The notes beneath the pieces were generated by a model. It was not told the DNA's origin, ran no database searches, and saw only the letters and a list, made by a program, of their open reading frames with translations. From positions 1 through 28,767 of the forward strand of contig CAJMOO010000015.1 of NCBI GenBank assembly GCA_905215045.1: a DNA stretch of 28,767 nt, read 5' to 3'. Positions within the stretch are counted from its first letter, which is position 1. The number at the start of each line of letters is the position of its first letter. The translations under genes were made by a program, and so were the position numbers. Origin of the DNA: an uncultured bacterium. GTDB taxonomy: Bacteria > Bacillota_A > Clostridia > Lachnospirales > Lachnospiraceae. Below are positions 16,635-25,262 of this stretch, piece after piece.

Positions 16635-18632
16635 CTATTTCGCGATCATTTCCATAATCTCATTACTTCTCTGGACAAACTTCGTCATTTCTTCAGGAGC
16701 TAAAGTCGTATGGCTTAACATCGCAAGATCATATAACTGTTCGCAAATGATCTTCGCATTGTCGGCATCTCCATGCTCAAACAGATATTTCACAAGTGTA
16801 TTATTTGCATTCAGAGTAAGAACCTGTGCAGGTGCACCAAACATATTAGGGTCCATACCTGGCATTGCATACATCTTCATCATATCCTGCATACGTCTGC
16901 TTTCTTCAGATAAAGTGATGATAGAAGAGATCTTCGCATCTTTTAATTTATCAACATGAACTTCAAGATTTTCTTTATTTAAAGTCTTTCTAAACAGATC
17001 AGTTAAAGAAGTCTTGATATCTTCTAATTCTTTTTCATCTACATCTTCTTTTAAAGCATCTTCGACATCCGCATCGATACGTTTAAACTTGATATGCTGG
17101 TTCTGCTGTTCGATCTGTGTGATAAATGCAGAATCAATGTTGTGGCTTAAGATCACAGCATCCATACCCTGTTCTTTAAACATGTTGATGTACTGGCTCT
17201 GCTGAACTTCGTCTGTGATGTAATATAAAGTTGTTACATCATCGTCATTTGCAGGAGCAGGAACAAGGTCGCTTAATGTTACATATTTGTGTTCCATGTT
17301 TTTAAATAAGATGTAATCTTTGATCTTATCTGCAAATTTCTGGTCACGGATAAATCCAAACTTGATAAATGGACTGATATCATCCCAGTATTTTTCATAA
17401 GATTCACGGTCTGTCTTGCACATACCAGTTAACTTATCAGCAACTTTCTTTGTGATGTAATCAGAAATCTTCTTCACAAAACCATCATTCTGAAGAGCAC
17501 TTCTTGATACGTTCAGTGGAAGGTCTGGACAATCGATCACACCTTTTAATAACATTAAGAATTCAGGGATAACTTCTTTGATATTATCGGCGATAAATAC
17601 CTGGTTGTTATATAACTTAATGGTGCCTTCGATAGAATCATATTCTGTGTTGATCTGAGGGAAGTAAAGGATACCTTTTAAGTTAAATGGGTAATCCATG
17701 TTCAGATGAATCCAAAATAGTGGTTCTTTAAAGTCATGGAAGACTTTGTGATAGAATTCTTTGTATTCTTCATCCGTACATTCATTTGGACGTTTGTTCC
17801 AAAGTGGATTTGTATCACTTAAGGAAACTGGACGTTTGTTGATCTTTACAAGATCTTTGGCTGGAGATACTTCAACAGTCTCTTTTGTACCGTCCTCGTT
17901 TTCTTTTTCTTCTGTTTTTGCATCTTCGTGGATATGTTCTACAACGACATCATCATCTTTTACCTGATCTTCAGGGATTGTCTCAAATTTCTGTTCGGCA
18001 CCTTCTACAGATAAGAAGATCTCTGTTGGCATGAAAGAGCAGTATTTTTCGATGATCTCTCTTGCACGATATTCATTTGTAAATTCTGTGCTTTCTTCAT
18101 TTAAGAATAAGGTGATCTCTGTACCGACTGTCTCTTTTGTACCAGTTGCCATTGTATATTCTGTACCACCGTCACAAGTCCAGTGAACAGGTTCAGCTCC
18201 TTCTTTATAAGAAAGAGTATCAATCGTAACTTCGTCCGCTACCATAAATGCAGAATAGAAACCAAGACCGAAATGTCCGATGATCTGGTCACCTTCTGTT
18301 TTGTCTTTGTACTGTTCTAAGAACTGTGTAGCTCCAGAAAATGCGATCTGTGTGATGTATTTTTCAACTTCATCCGCTGTCATACCAAGACCTGTATCGA
18401 TGAATTTTAAAGTTTTCTTCTCAGGATCAAGGATAACATCAACTTTGTTTTTATGTCCTTCTGGGAAATTGTATTCTCCCATCATATCTAATTTCTTTAA
18501 TTTTGTGATGGCATCGCATCCGTTAGAGATTAATTCACGGAAGAAAATATCGTGATCGGAATAAAGCCATTTCTTAATAATTGGGAAAATATTATCGCTG
18601 TTAATGGAAAGAGTTCCTTTTTTTTCTGCCAT
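16635..18632 (-). CDS. htpG: Hsp90-family chaperone HtpG
   Basis: This 665-residue cytoplasmic ATP-dependent chaperone has an N-terminal GHKL ATPase domain. Seen there are FFRELISNGCDAI (catalytic Glu and nucleotide Asn), FIDTGLGMT (G1 box) and IGHFGLGFYSAFMVA (lid and G2). The middle domain carries LPLNVSRSALQ with the conserved catalytic Arg. A charged stretch of about 30 residues near 225-255, rich in Glu, Asp and Lys, is longer than in E. coli HtpG. The start has AAGGAGTG 8 bp upstream. A sigma-A promoter and a CIRCE operator lie upstream, so the HrcA repressor should control it. It is transcribed alone. Confidence 0.96.
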   Translation of the reverse strand: MAEKKGTLSINSDNIFPIIKKWLYSDHDIFFRELISNGCDAITKLKKLDMMGEYNFPEGHKNKVDVILDPEKKTLKFIDTGLGMTADEVEKYITQIAFSGATQFLEQYKDKTEGDQIIGHFGLGFYSAFMVADEVTIDTLSYKEGAEPVHWTCDGGTEYTMATGTKETVGTEITLFLNEESTEFTNEYRAREIIEKYCSFMPTEIFLSVEGAEQKFETIPEDQVKDDDVVVEHIHEDAKTEEKENEDGTKETVEVSPAKDLVKINKRPVSLSDTNPLWNKRPNECTDEEYKEFYHKVFHDFKEPLFWIHLNMDYPFNLKGILYFPQINTEYDSIEGTIKLYNNQVFIADNIKEVIPEFLMLLKGVIDCPDLPLNVSRSALQNDGFVKKISDYITKKVADKLTGMCKTDRESYEKYWDDISPFIKFGFIRDQKFADKIKDYILFKNMEHKYVTLSDLVPAPANDDDVTTLYYITDEVQQSQYINMFKEQGMDAVILSHNIDSAFITQIEQQNQHIKFKRIDADVEDALKEDVDEKELEDIKTSLTDLFRKTLNKENLEVHVDKLKDAKISSIITLSEESRRMQDMMKMYAMPGMDPNMFGAPAQVLTLNANNTLVKYLFEHGDADNAKIICEQLYDLAMLSHTTLAPEEMTKFVQRSNEIMEMIAK

Positions 18633-18709
18633 AATTGTACACTCCTTTATCTAAAAATATTTTGATCTTATTCAAGTGTTCTATGTCAAATAGAACTTTT
18701 ACAAATGTT

Positions 18710-18738
18710 ATTGTAGAACCAAAGTTGATAAAAGTCAA
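18710..18738 (-). promoter_or_regulatory. Sigma-A promoter of htpG
   Basis: Minus strand TTGACT (18733-18738), 17-bp spacer, TACAAT (18710-18715). It is 78 bp before the htpG start. Confidence 0.8.
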
Positions 18739-18745
18739 GTAAAAA

Positions 18746-18772
18746 TTAGCACTCAACAAAAAAGAGTGCTAA
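18746..18772. promoter_or_regulatory. CIRCE operator (HrcA binding site)
   Basis: TTAGCACTC, nine bases, then GAGTGCTAA: a perfect match to the consensus inverted repeat. It lies 8 bp upstream of the htpG -35 box and in the divergent interval before the glycan operon. CIRCE is the HrcA operator of groE/dnaK genes in Firmicutes (established). Confidence 0.95.
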
Positions 18773-18837
18773 TAAAATAAAAAGAGAAGTTTACAATCAT
18801 TTAACCCATTGCAAATATTTTCTAAAAAAATGATGTC

Positions 18838-18843
18838 TATAAT
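18838..18843 (+). promoter_or_regulatory. Possible -10 box of the glycan operon
   Basis: A perfect TATAAT lies 33 bp before the first gene of the operon. No good -35 is found at 16-18 bp; TTGCAA (18809-18814) is 23 bp away. A regulator or an unusual promoter may be involved, so the call is weak. Confidence 0.4.
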
Positions 18844-18876
18844 GAAAAAAAGAGTAAGAAAAAGGAGTAAAAAAGT

Positions 18877-20202
18877 ATGGCTTTTGCGATGGAATGGATC
18901 AAGGGGCAGGATTTGTGGGAAACAAAAGCATATGGAAAATATGATGCAGTCAGTTATGTCAGAACATTTTTGGGAGATGATCAAGTATATGTGGCAGCAA
19001 AAGATGTGTTATTTTTTGAAACATTTCCTGGGTGTTACAGGTGTAATCCTTTTATAAAACAGGCAATGGATTCTATTTATTACAATCAGATTGAGATCAT
19101 TGCATATGATGATGGGACGTTGGGGGATTTTGATGAATATCTTCACATCTTGAGAAAATGCGGATATTTCTATATTAAGAAGATCATTCTTGCACCACAA
19201 TTTGGATTGAAACATACCAATTATCGGTTCTATTCCAAAATGATCGGCAAAGAAAATAAGCATGGGAAAAAATATGGAATGATCAGTAAGCATGTGAATC
19301 TTTTTGCAAAAAAACAGAAGGCAGATCATCTGCTTTATGTAACACCAGATCAGCATCCACAAAGATACTTTTATGGAAAACATCTGAAGATGGAAGAAAG
19401 AATGTTTCAGAATTTTGTTAATGAATCTTTATTTCAGGGATCAGTAAAAGAAACAAAAGGTTATTATTTTGGTTATGCATTTGAAGGAATTTTTCTGGAT
19501 GCCTATTGCCGGTTTGTGAAATACTGGAAAGAAGAAAATAATATCCAAATTCTGTATTTTTCATATAATGCAGCATCTCTTGCACAGGCGTATTCAACAT
19601 TATATCAAGAAGACCGGACAGAAATTTTATATGCCGATGAAAATACAAAGAGAAACCGCAATCTGATCATTTATTTAAATTATAATATCTGGAAAAACAG
19701 TGCGGTGGTCGATCTGTCTATAGAAGAAAATTTTACAAAATATATCAGAGAAAATGTTGACACACCAGTAAAAACTTTGAATCTATGTGATTTTTTCAAA
19801 AAGAATGATTTGAAAAAATATGAAGACCAGATACAAAAAGCCATCGAGATGATGAAGGATCCTGGATTTATAGTGGAAGAATATGATCAGGGACTTGCTG
19901 TATGGAATGAGGATAAATTTGATATACAGGAAATCCGTAATGTTCAGGAGATACAAAAAGGAGCCATTGAATTCGTAGATAAGTTTCACGAATGCAGTGA
20001 AAAGTCCGTATATCGGAAAAATCAGTACGAGATTTTTGACCACAGTTTTGTTGCAGATGTTATGGAGTATGCATTTGATGAGAAGAAACGAGGAAAGATT
20101 CATAAAACATTAGAACAAAAGATCATACAGTCAGCCAAAATAAGAAAAGTCATTCAAAAATTAAAGAAACTAAAGAATATTCTGAAAGGAGCGGCATTGT
20201 GA
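18877..20202 (+). CDS. Unrecognised protein, first gene of the glycan operon, 441 aa
   Basis: I cannot assign a family. It is soluble, with no signal peptide, and ends in a basic helical tail (about 405-438, rich in Lys/Ile/Leu). Features seen are IIAYDDG (74-80), LYVTPDQHP (153-161) and a stretch GYYFGYAFEGIFLDAYCRF then IQILYFSYNAA. The last two resemble in layout the FGY-GP... and FLARDG pattern of an HAD-like domain found in some surface-glycan proteins, but the catalytic DG is absent. The DDG and HP pair could also be a degenerate echo of the sialyltransferase motifs of its neighbours. The ATG has an AAGGAG site, and the last codons overlap the next gene (GTGA). Its job is probably in the same glycan pathway. 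Confidence 0.75.
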   Translation: MAFAMEWIKGQDLWETKAYGKYDAVSYVRTFLGDDQVYVAAKDVLFFETFPGCYRCNPFIKQAMDSIYYNQIEIIAYDDGTLGDFDEYLHILRKCGYFYIKKIILAPQFGLKHTNYRFYSKMIGKENKHGKKYGMISKHVNLFAKKQKADHLLYVTPDQHPQRYFYGKHLKMEERMFQNFVNESLFQGSVKETKGYYFGYAFEGIFLDAYCRFVKYWKEENNIQILYFSYNAASLAQAYSTLYQEDRTEILYADENTKRNRNLIIYLNYNIWKNSAVVDLSIEENFTKYIRENVDTPVKTLNLCDFFKKNDLKKYEDQIQKAIEMMKDPGFIVEEYDQGLAVWNEDKFDIQEIRNVQEIQKGAIEFVDKFHECSEKSVYRKNQYEIFDHSFVADVMEYAFDEKKRGKIHKTLEQKIIQSAKIRKVIQKLKKLKNILKGAAL

Positions 20203-21908
20203 TTTTATATGTAGGAGCATCGCTGTATCATATTTTATGTTTTTCGATTCACAAAATAAGAAATCATCCAACGGAAGATGCATTGTTAGTGATCGGAGAT
20301 AACATATTTTCAAAAAGCGGTATGAAGGAATTAAAAAAGGATTTGGAACAGACCCAGATTTTTAAACGAGTTGAAATTCTGAAATTTATTGAAGGTGCAT
20401 ATTCAAATCCATATAAGATCACAAGGAATTCTGATGAAGAAAGAATTGATCAGTATATCAGATACAACGAAGAATGGATAGAAGACTGGCTTTCCAAAAA
20501 GGATATCAGGTTATCCGATTATACGGAATTTAATTCTGCGATCGACCACAGACATCTCGGACTTTACCTGTTGTCAAAAAGGATATCCTATCAGTATTTT
20601 GAAGATGGAAACGGGCTCTTGTCAAGAAGATGGGTGCAGCTTGAATTTCATAAGAAGGCTCAATATGCTTCTTATGCGGTGTGCAAACGATTGCATGCCT
20701 TAGGTGAGAATGACATTGTTACAAAAAAATATGCGAATCAAAGTGCACAGGAAGAAGGCTTCTATGATGACAAAATGGAAGATTTTGAGGTGACAAAATT
20801 ATTTAAAATACTAGATGAGAAGGATCAAAAAAAGATTTTACAAATGTTTCATGCAAAAAAACTAGAACTGCCAAAAGGAAAAGATCCTGTACTTTATCTG
20901 ACAAGATATGTTCGTTATCTGCAAAAACCAACGATTGAAAATCATGAATTTATCTCATCTATGATCGTAGATCTTTTTGCAAACGACCATCCTTTGATCG
21001 TAAAACCACATCCAAGAGATTTTACAGGAAGATACCAGCATATGTTTCAAGATGCAATTGTGCTGCCAAAGCAGTTTCCATCAGAACTCTTACCATTTTT
21101 ATATGATGGGAAATACGAAAAGATCATTACAACAGGTTCCACTGCGATTGATGCACTAAAGAATTATGGAAAGGAAGTAATCAAACTGGATATTGAATTT
21201 GAAAATAAAGTTTATGCGATTTATCAATATACAGCATCTGTTTTATTTGCAAGGAAAATGTTTCCGAATCTTACAAAAGATGAAATTGCAATTGCAGGAT
21301 GCAGTATGGAACTGATGAATCCGTTGTGCAGAGAATTTCTTGGATTTGAGGCTTCTGCACAGATTGATAAAAATAAGAAGTATAAGGTTATTTTGTGTGA
21401 TGAAGTAGGCGAAGAAGTAAGTAGCAAAGATCTTAAAGCAGACTGTATCTGCTATTTAAATACCGATCATGACTATCGGTTCGCAGATGATATAAAGCAG
21501 GGATTTGAAAATATCCATTATTTAAATGTCCTTGTCAGACAGACAAAAGAAAATGCAATTGGTAAAGATCAGGAACATGCCATTTTTGTAAATACCAAAG
21601 ATCAGAAAATTGTAGATAAATTAGAACGATTTTTTATACGTCATGAGTTCTTCTACACAGGAGTCGAAATGTTTGTTGGAAATGCATCTATGGCACAAAA
21701 GCAATATATGCAGATCGTGTCAGAAATCTTATGGACAAAATCGATGCAGGAGAGAAACACAAATCAAACGATTTTCCTAAACTTACCTAAAATGAAAAAA
21801 CATATATCACCAAATGACATCAAAATGATGAAGCAATTACTCAAAAAAGTAAAAGAAGAAAGGAATTTCAATGAAAGTAACAGCCTTTGTACCAATGAAG
21901 TTAAATAA
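20199..21908 (+). CDS. Glycosyltransferase with bacterial sialyltransferase/polysialyltransferase-type motifs
   Basis: This 569-residue protein shows, in the expected order, the three short motifs shared by bacterial sialyltransferase families GT38/GT52/GT80 (established family knowledge): D/E-D/E-G in YFEDGNG (135-137), HP in VKPHPRDF (271-272) and S/T-S/T in TTGSTAID (about 311-315). The N-terminus MILYVGASLYHILC fits the start of such enzymes. Residues about 385-500 form an extra C-terminal domain I do not recognise. The start is GTG 20199, overlapping the upstream stop by 4 bp, with AAAGGAG upstream. The CMP-sugar synthetase next door supports a CMP-activated donor, but donor and acceptor are inference. 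Confidence 0.7.
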   Translation: MILYVGASLYHILCFSIHKIRNHPTEDALLVIGDNIFSKSGMKELKKDLEQTQIFKRVEILKFIEGAYSNPYKITRNSDEERIDQYIRYNEEWIEDWLSKKDIRLSDYTEFNSAIDHRHLGLYLLSKRISYQYFEDGNGLLSRRWVQLEFHKKAQYASYAVCKRLHALGENDIVTKKYANQSAQEEGFYDDKMEDFEVTKLFKILDEKDQKKILQMFHAKKLELPKGKDPVLYLTRYVRYLQKPTIENHEFISSMIVDLFANDHPLIVKPHPRDFTGRYQHMFQDAIVLPKQFPSELLPFLYDGKYEKIITTGSTAIDALKNYGKEVIKLDIEFENKVYAIYQYTASVLFARKMFPNLTKDEIAIAGCSMELMNPLCREFLGFEASAQIDKNKKYKVILCDEVGEEVSSKDLKADCICYLNTDHDYRFADDIKQGFENIHYLNVLVRQTKENAIGKDQEHAIFVNTKDQKIVDKLERFFIRHEFFYTGVEMFVGNASMAQKQYMQIVSEILWTKSMQERNTNQTIFLNLPKMKKHISPNDIKMMKQLLKKVKEERNFNESNSLCTNEVK

Positions 21909-22542
21909 CGAAAGATTACCAGGGAAAAATACAAAATCATTTACGAATGGAAAACCACTATGTCAGTACATTTTAAATACATTGTTAAAAGTAGAAGGAA
22001 TTGATGAAATATATGTATATTGTTCCGATCCGTCCATCATGCTTTATCTCCCAAAGGGAATCAAATTTTTAAAAAGAGATCCAGCATTAGACGGAAGCCA
22101 TGTAAAGATCAATGAGGTTTTAAAAGCATTTGCAAAAGATATTCCATCTGATGTTTATGTACTTGCCCATGCAACAGCCCCATTTATCCACAAAGAAACG
22201 ATGGAACATGGTGTAAAAGCGGTTTGCGAAGAGGGATACGATTCAGCACTGAGTGTACATAAACAGCAGGACTTTTTCTGGATGGATGATAAACCATGGA
22301 ATTATGACACAAAAGAGATTCCAAGAACACAGGATTTAAAACCATTATACAGAGAAACAACGGGACTTTATATTTACAAAAATGAACTGATCACCGAAGA
22401 AGGAAGAAGAATCGGAGATCGTCCAAAGCTTTTAGAGACAGACTGGAAGGAAGCTGTGGATATCAATAATCCAGAAGATTTTGTGATCGCAGATGCGATG
22501 TATAATTATTATCGACAAAGAGGAGAAAGAATCTATGAATAA
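21871..22542 (+). CDS. CMP-sugar synthetase (acylneuraminate cytidylyltransferase family)
   Basis: This 223-residue cytidylyltransferase is expected to join CTP to a ulosonic acid. The N-terminal nucleotide loop FVPMKLNNERLPGKN is the family's IPxRxxSxRxPxKN signature. HATAPFIHKETM matches the conserved substrate region, and VDINNPEDFVIAD is the typical C-terminal end. It is close in size to NeuA-type domains and to PseF/KdsB relatives. Which acid it activates (neuraminic, legionaminic, pseudaminic or another) cannot be read from sequence. It overlaps the upstream transferase by 38 bp and the downstream aldolase by 8 bp; the ribosome site AAAGGAA lies inside the upstream gene. Confidence 0.85.
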   Translation: MKVTAFVPMKLNNERLPGKNTKSFTNGKPLCQYILNTLLKVEGIDEIYVYCSDPSIMLYLPKGIKFLKRDPALDGSHVKINEVLKAFAKDIPSDVYVLAHATAPFIHKETMEHGVKAVCEEGYDSALSVHKQQDFFWMDDKPWNYDTKEIPRTQDLKPLYRETTGLYIYKNELITEEGRRIGDRPKLLETDWKEAVDINNPEDFVIADAMYNYYRQRGERIYE

Positions 22543-24139
22543 AGTAGCGGTACTTGATTGTACACTGCGTGATGGCGGGTACGTCAATGATTTTGATTTT
22601 TCAAAAAATACGATTAAAACGATCATTGCGAAACTTGGAAAAGCGCATATGGATGTGATCGAATGTGGTTTCTTAAAAAATATCGAATATGACGAAAATA
22701 AATCACTCTACAGTGATGTTGACCAGATCACACCGCTGATCGCACCAAAGAAGAAACATACGATGTATGTTGCAATGATCGTTACGGGAACGATTCAGGC
22801 ATCAAAGATCATTCCAAGAAGAAAAGATACGATTGACGGAATTCGTATTACATTTCACAAAAAAGAAATGGATGAAGCCTTTGAACTTGGATATGCCTTG
22901 ATGGATAAAGGATATGAAGTCTTTATGCAGCCGGTTGGAACGACAAGTTATTCGGATGTAGAACTTTTAAATCTTTTTGAAAGGATCAATGAGATGAAAC
23001 CATATGCATTTTATCTTGTTGACACTCTTGGAAAACTTTATGCAAAACAGTTATTAAAGTTGTTTTATCTGGCGGATGATAATCTTGATGAGGATATTAC
23101 GATCGGATATCATTCCCATAACAATCTGCAGTTATCATTTTCCAATGCCCAGCAGCTCATACAAAGCTGTGGAAAAAGAAATATCATCATTGATGGATCA
23201 GTCCTTGGAATGGGAAGAGGTGCTGGAAATCTGTGCAGTGAGATCCTTACACAGTATATCAATGAGAACATAGATTATCGTTATCACACAGAGATGTTAC
23301 TGGAACTTATGGATGAGTATATCAGTCCGATCTCCTATATCCATCCATGGGGATACAGTGCCGGATATTTCCTTGCTGCAACGAATAACTGTCATCCTAA
23401 TTATGTAGGTTTTCTTTTAAATAAACAGACATTAAATATGAAACAGATCTATCAGGTATTAAAGGAAATACCGTCAGATGAAAGATCTTTGTATAACGAA
23501 AAACTGATTGCCGGCCTATATTTGAAATTCCAGGAAAATGAGATTGATGATAAAGATACGATCAAGGAATTACAAAAACTGATCAAAGATAAAAAAATCG
23601 TTGTGGTTGCACCGGGAAAAAGTTTGACAGACGAGAGAGAAAAGATCGAAGAATACATGAAACAAGAAAATCTCTTTGTGATCAGCGTAAACAGCATACC
23701 AGAATATATCATACCGGATGCAGTGTTTATCAGTAATCAGAAACGATATCATCAGTTAAAGAAAGAACATGGAATCAAAGAACTGCCATTCCCAGTGATC
23801 ACAACATCCAATATTCAGGTGTCAAAGGCTGTTCAGTATATTGTAAATTACTCAAGTCTTGTGATAGCAGATGAGATGATCACAGATAATGCCTGCTTAA
23901 TGTTATTTAACCTGTTACTGAATATGGGTGTGGAAGAAGTATCGGTGATCGGATTTGACGGATACCATACAAATGTAGAACGAAATTATTACACGACCCG
24001 GCTGATCAACAGTTCAGATCGTGAAAAATTAAGAACGATCAATAAACATATCAGAAAATATATGAAGAAGATCAAGGCACATATGGAAGTAGAATATGTA
24101 ACAACATCATTGTACGAGAAAGAACATAACAATAAATAA
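22535..24139 (+). CDS. HMGL-type aldolase fused to a GT42/DUF115-like domain
   Basis: This 534-residue protein has two parts. Residues 1 to about 290 form a DRE-TIM metallolyase: VLDCTLRDGGYVNDF (6-20), metal-binding HSHNN (193-197) and GMGRGAGNL (225-233), closest in look to 4-hydroxy-2-oxovalerate-type aldolases. Residues about 353-525 resemble the CstII/GT42 and DUF115 fold: VVVAPGKSL stands where those have a GNGPSL loop, and MITDNACLMLFNLLLNMGVE then SVIGFDGYHTN parallels their late helix and GIDFY strand. The likely chemistry is pyruvate-aldehyde bond making or breaking to give a 3-deoxy-ulosonic acid. I chose ATG 22535 because GAGGAG lies 9 bp upstream. The domain call for the second half is from memory. 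Confidence 0.75.
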   Translation: MNKVAVLDCTLRDGGYVNDFDFSKNTIKTIIAKLGKAHMDVIECGFLKNIEYDENKSLYSDVDQITPLIAPKKKHTMYVAMIVTGTIQASKIIPRRKDTIDGIRITFHKKEMDEAFELGYALMDKGYEVFMQPVGTTSYSDVELLNLFERINEMKPYAFYLVDTLGKLYAKQLLKLFYLADDNLDEDITIGYHSHNNLQLSFSNAQQLIQSCGKRNIIIDGSVLGMGRGAGNLCSEILTQYINENIDYRYHTEMLLELMDEYISPISYIHPWGYSAGYFLAATNNCHPNYVGFLLNKQTLNMKQIYQVLKEIPSDERSLYNEKLIAGLYLKFQENEIDDKDTIKELQKLIKDKKIVVVAPGKSLTDEREKIEEYMKQENLFVISVNSIPEYIIPDAVFISNQKRYHQLKKEHGIKELPFPVITTSNIQVSKAVQYIVNYSSLVIADEMITDNACLMLFNLLLNMGVEEVSVIGFDGYHTNVERNYYTTRLINSSDREKLRTINKHIRKYMKKIKAHMEVEYVTTSLYEKEHNNK

Positions 24140-24155
24140 AGAGTGGAGGCTGTTT

Positions 24156-25262
24156 ATGATTTTATTTCGCTGTGATTCCGTGTATCAGCTGATGAATGCG
24201 ATACAGATTAAGATGACACTTTTAAAAGACGAATCAGCAGATCTTTTATTAAGCGATCATACCAACTTTGATCCATTGATCCCTGCATTACAGGAAAGCG
24301 GGATCTTTGAAGAAGTCAAAAGACTTTATTCAAAGAAAAAAGCAGATGAATACTGGACTTATACAAAAGAAGAACGAAAAAATATCAGCAGACATCCACA
24401 GAAATATGTGGATATGACTGTTTTTGACAAAGAATATACCGAATTTTATATCAGTTTTGAGACGGCTTATGCAAAATTAATGTATTATGCGATGGTAAAA
24501 AAAGGAATGCATCCAAAGGTACATTTATTCGAAGATGGTATGGCAACGTATGTCTGTGATGTAAATAAACGCTGTATGGAAGATGGTATGGATCATGAAT
24601 CTTACAAAGAAGATAAATTTATAGAGAACATTGAACGATTACTGCTTTATAATCCGGCATTATTTACAGGAGAAAAGATGCCATTTCCAATCGAGAAAAT
24701 TCCAGCCATCGATTACAAAAATAAAGAGGTAAAAGATATCTTCCATCATATTTTTGGCGAGGCGAAGCTTCCAAAACAAAAATTTATATTTCTGGAAGAA
24801 GCATTTTTTGATGATAAGATTCCGTCCAATGATTTGGAACTTGTCTTAAGAATCGCGGAGATCGTAGGAAAAGACCAGATGATCATAAAACTTCATCCAA
24901 GAAATAAAGTGAACCGCTTTAAGGAATATGGATTTCAGACGATGGAGCATACACAGGTTCCATGGGAAATCACATTGATGGATGAAGATATCACAGATAA
25001 GATCTTATTTACAGTATCATCGAATGCTTCGATCACGTCAAAACTGATCTTTGAGAAAAATATGAATGTGATTATGTTATACAGGATGTTTACAGGGAAA
25101 ACATGGCTGATGGGAAATGCAAACTTCAGCCTGTATCATGAAAGATCGATCAAAGAATTTAATAAAGACCGAAAGAATATTTACTGTCCACATTCATTTG
25201 ATGAGATGGGAGAAATCTTAAAATATATAGAAGGAGTCGAAAAGATTGAAAGAAGATCATAA
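24156..25262 (+). CDS. GT52-like sialyltransferase-type glycosyltransferase
   Basis: This 368-residue protein opens with MILFRCDSVYQLMNAIQIK, the usual start of GT52 (Lst-type) enzymes. It carries the three sialyltransferase motifs: LFEDGMATY (EDG 126-128), IIKLHPRN (HP 247-248) and TVSSNAS (SS 288-289). Spacing and length fit the family well. No membrane segment or signal peptide is seen, so it should act on the cytoplasmic side. A GAGTGGAGG ribosome site lies 16 bp after the aldolase stop. Its end overlaps the next gene by 17 bp. The donor is probably the CMP-sugar made by the synthetase in this operon (inference). Confidence 0.8.
   Translation: MILFRCDSVYQLMNAIQIKMTLLKDESADLLLSDHTNFDPLIPALQESGIFEEVKRLYSKKKADEYWTYTKEERKNISRHPQKYVDMTVFDKEYTEFYISFETAYAKLMYYAMVKKGMHPKVHLFEDGMATYVCDVNKRCMEDGMDHESYKEDKFIENIERLLLYNPALFTGEKMPFPIEKIPAIDYKNKEVKDIFHHIFGEAKLPKQKFIFLEEAFFDDKIPSNDLELVLRIAEIVGKDQMIIKLHPRNKVNRFKEYGFQTMEHTQVPWEITLMDEDITDKILFTVSSNASITSKLIFEKNMNVIMLYRMFTGKTWLMGNANFSLYHERSIKEFNKDRKNIYCPHSFDEMGEILKYIEGVEKIERRS

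Noticed and set aside
16387..16959. Plus-strand open frame of 190 codons spanning the palindrome and the htpG 3' end
   Set aside because: Its first part is the palindromic repeat and the rest is antisense to conserved htpG coding; no protein family is recognised.
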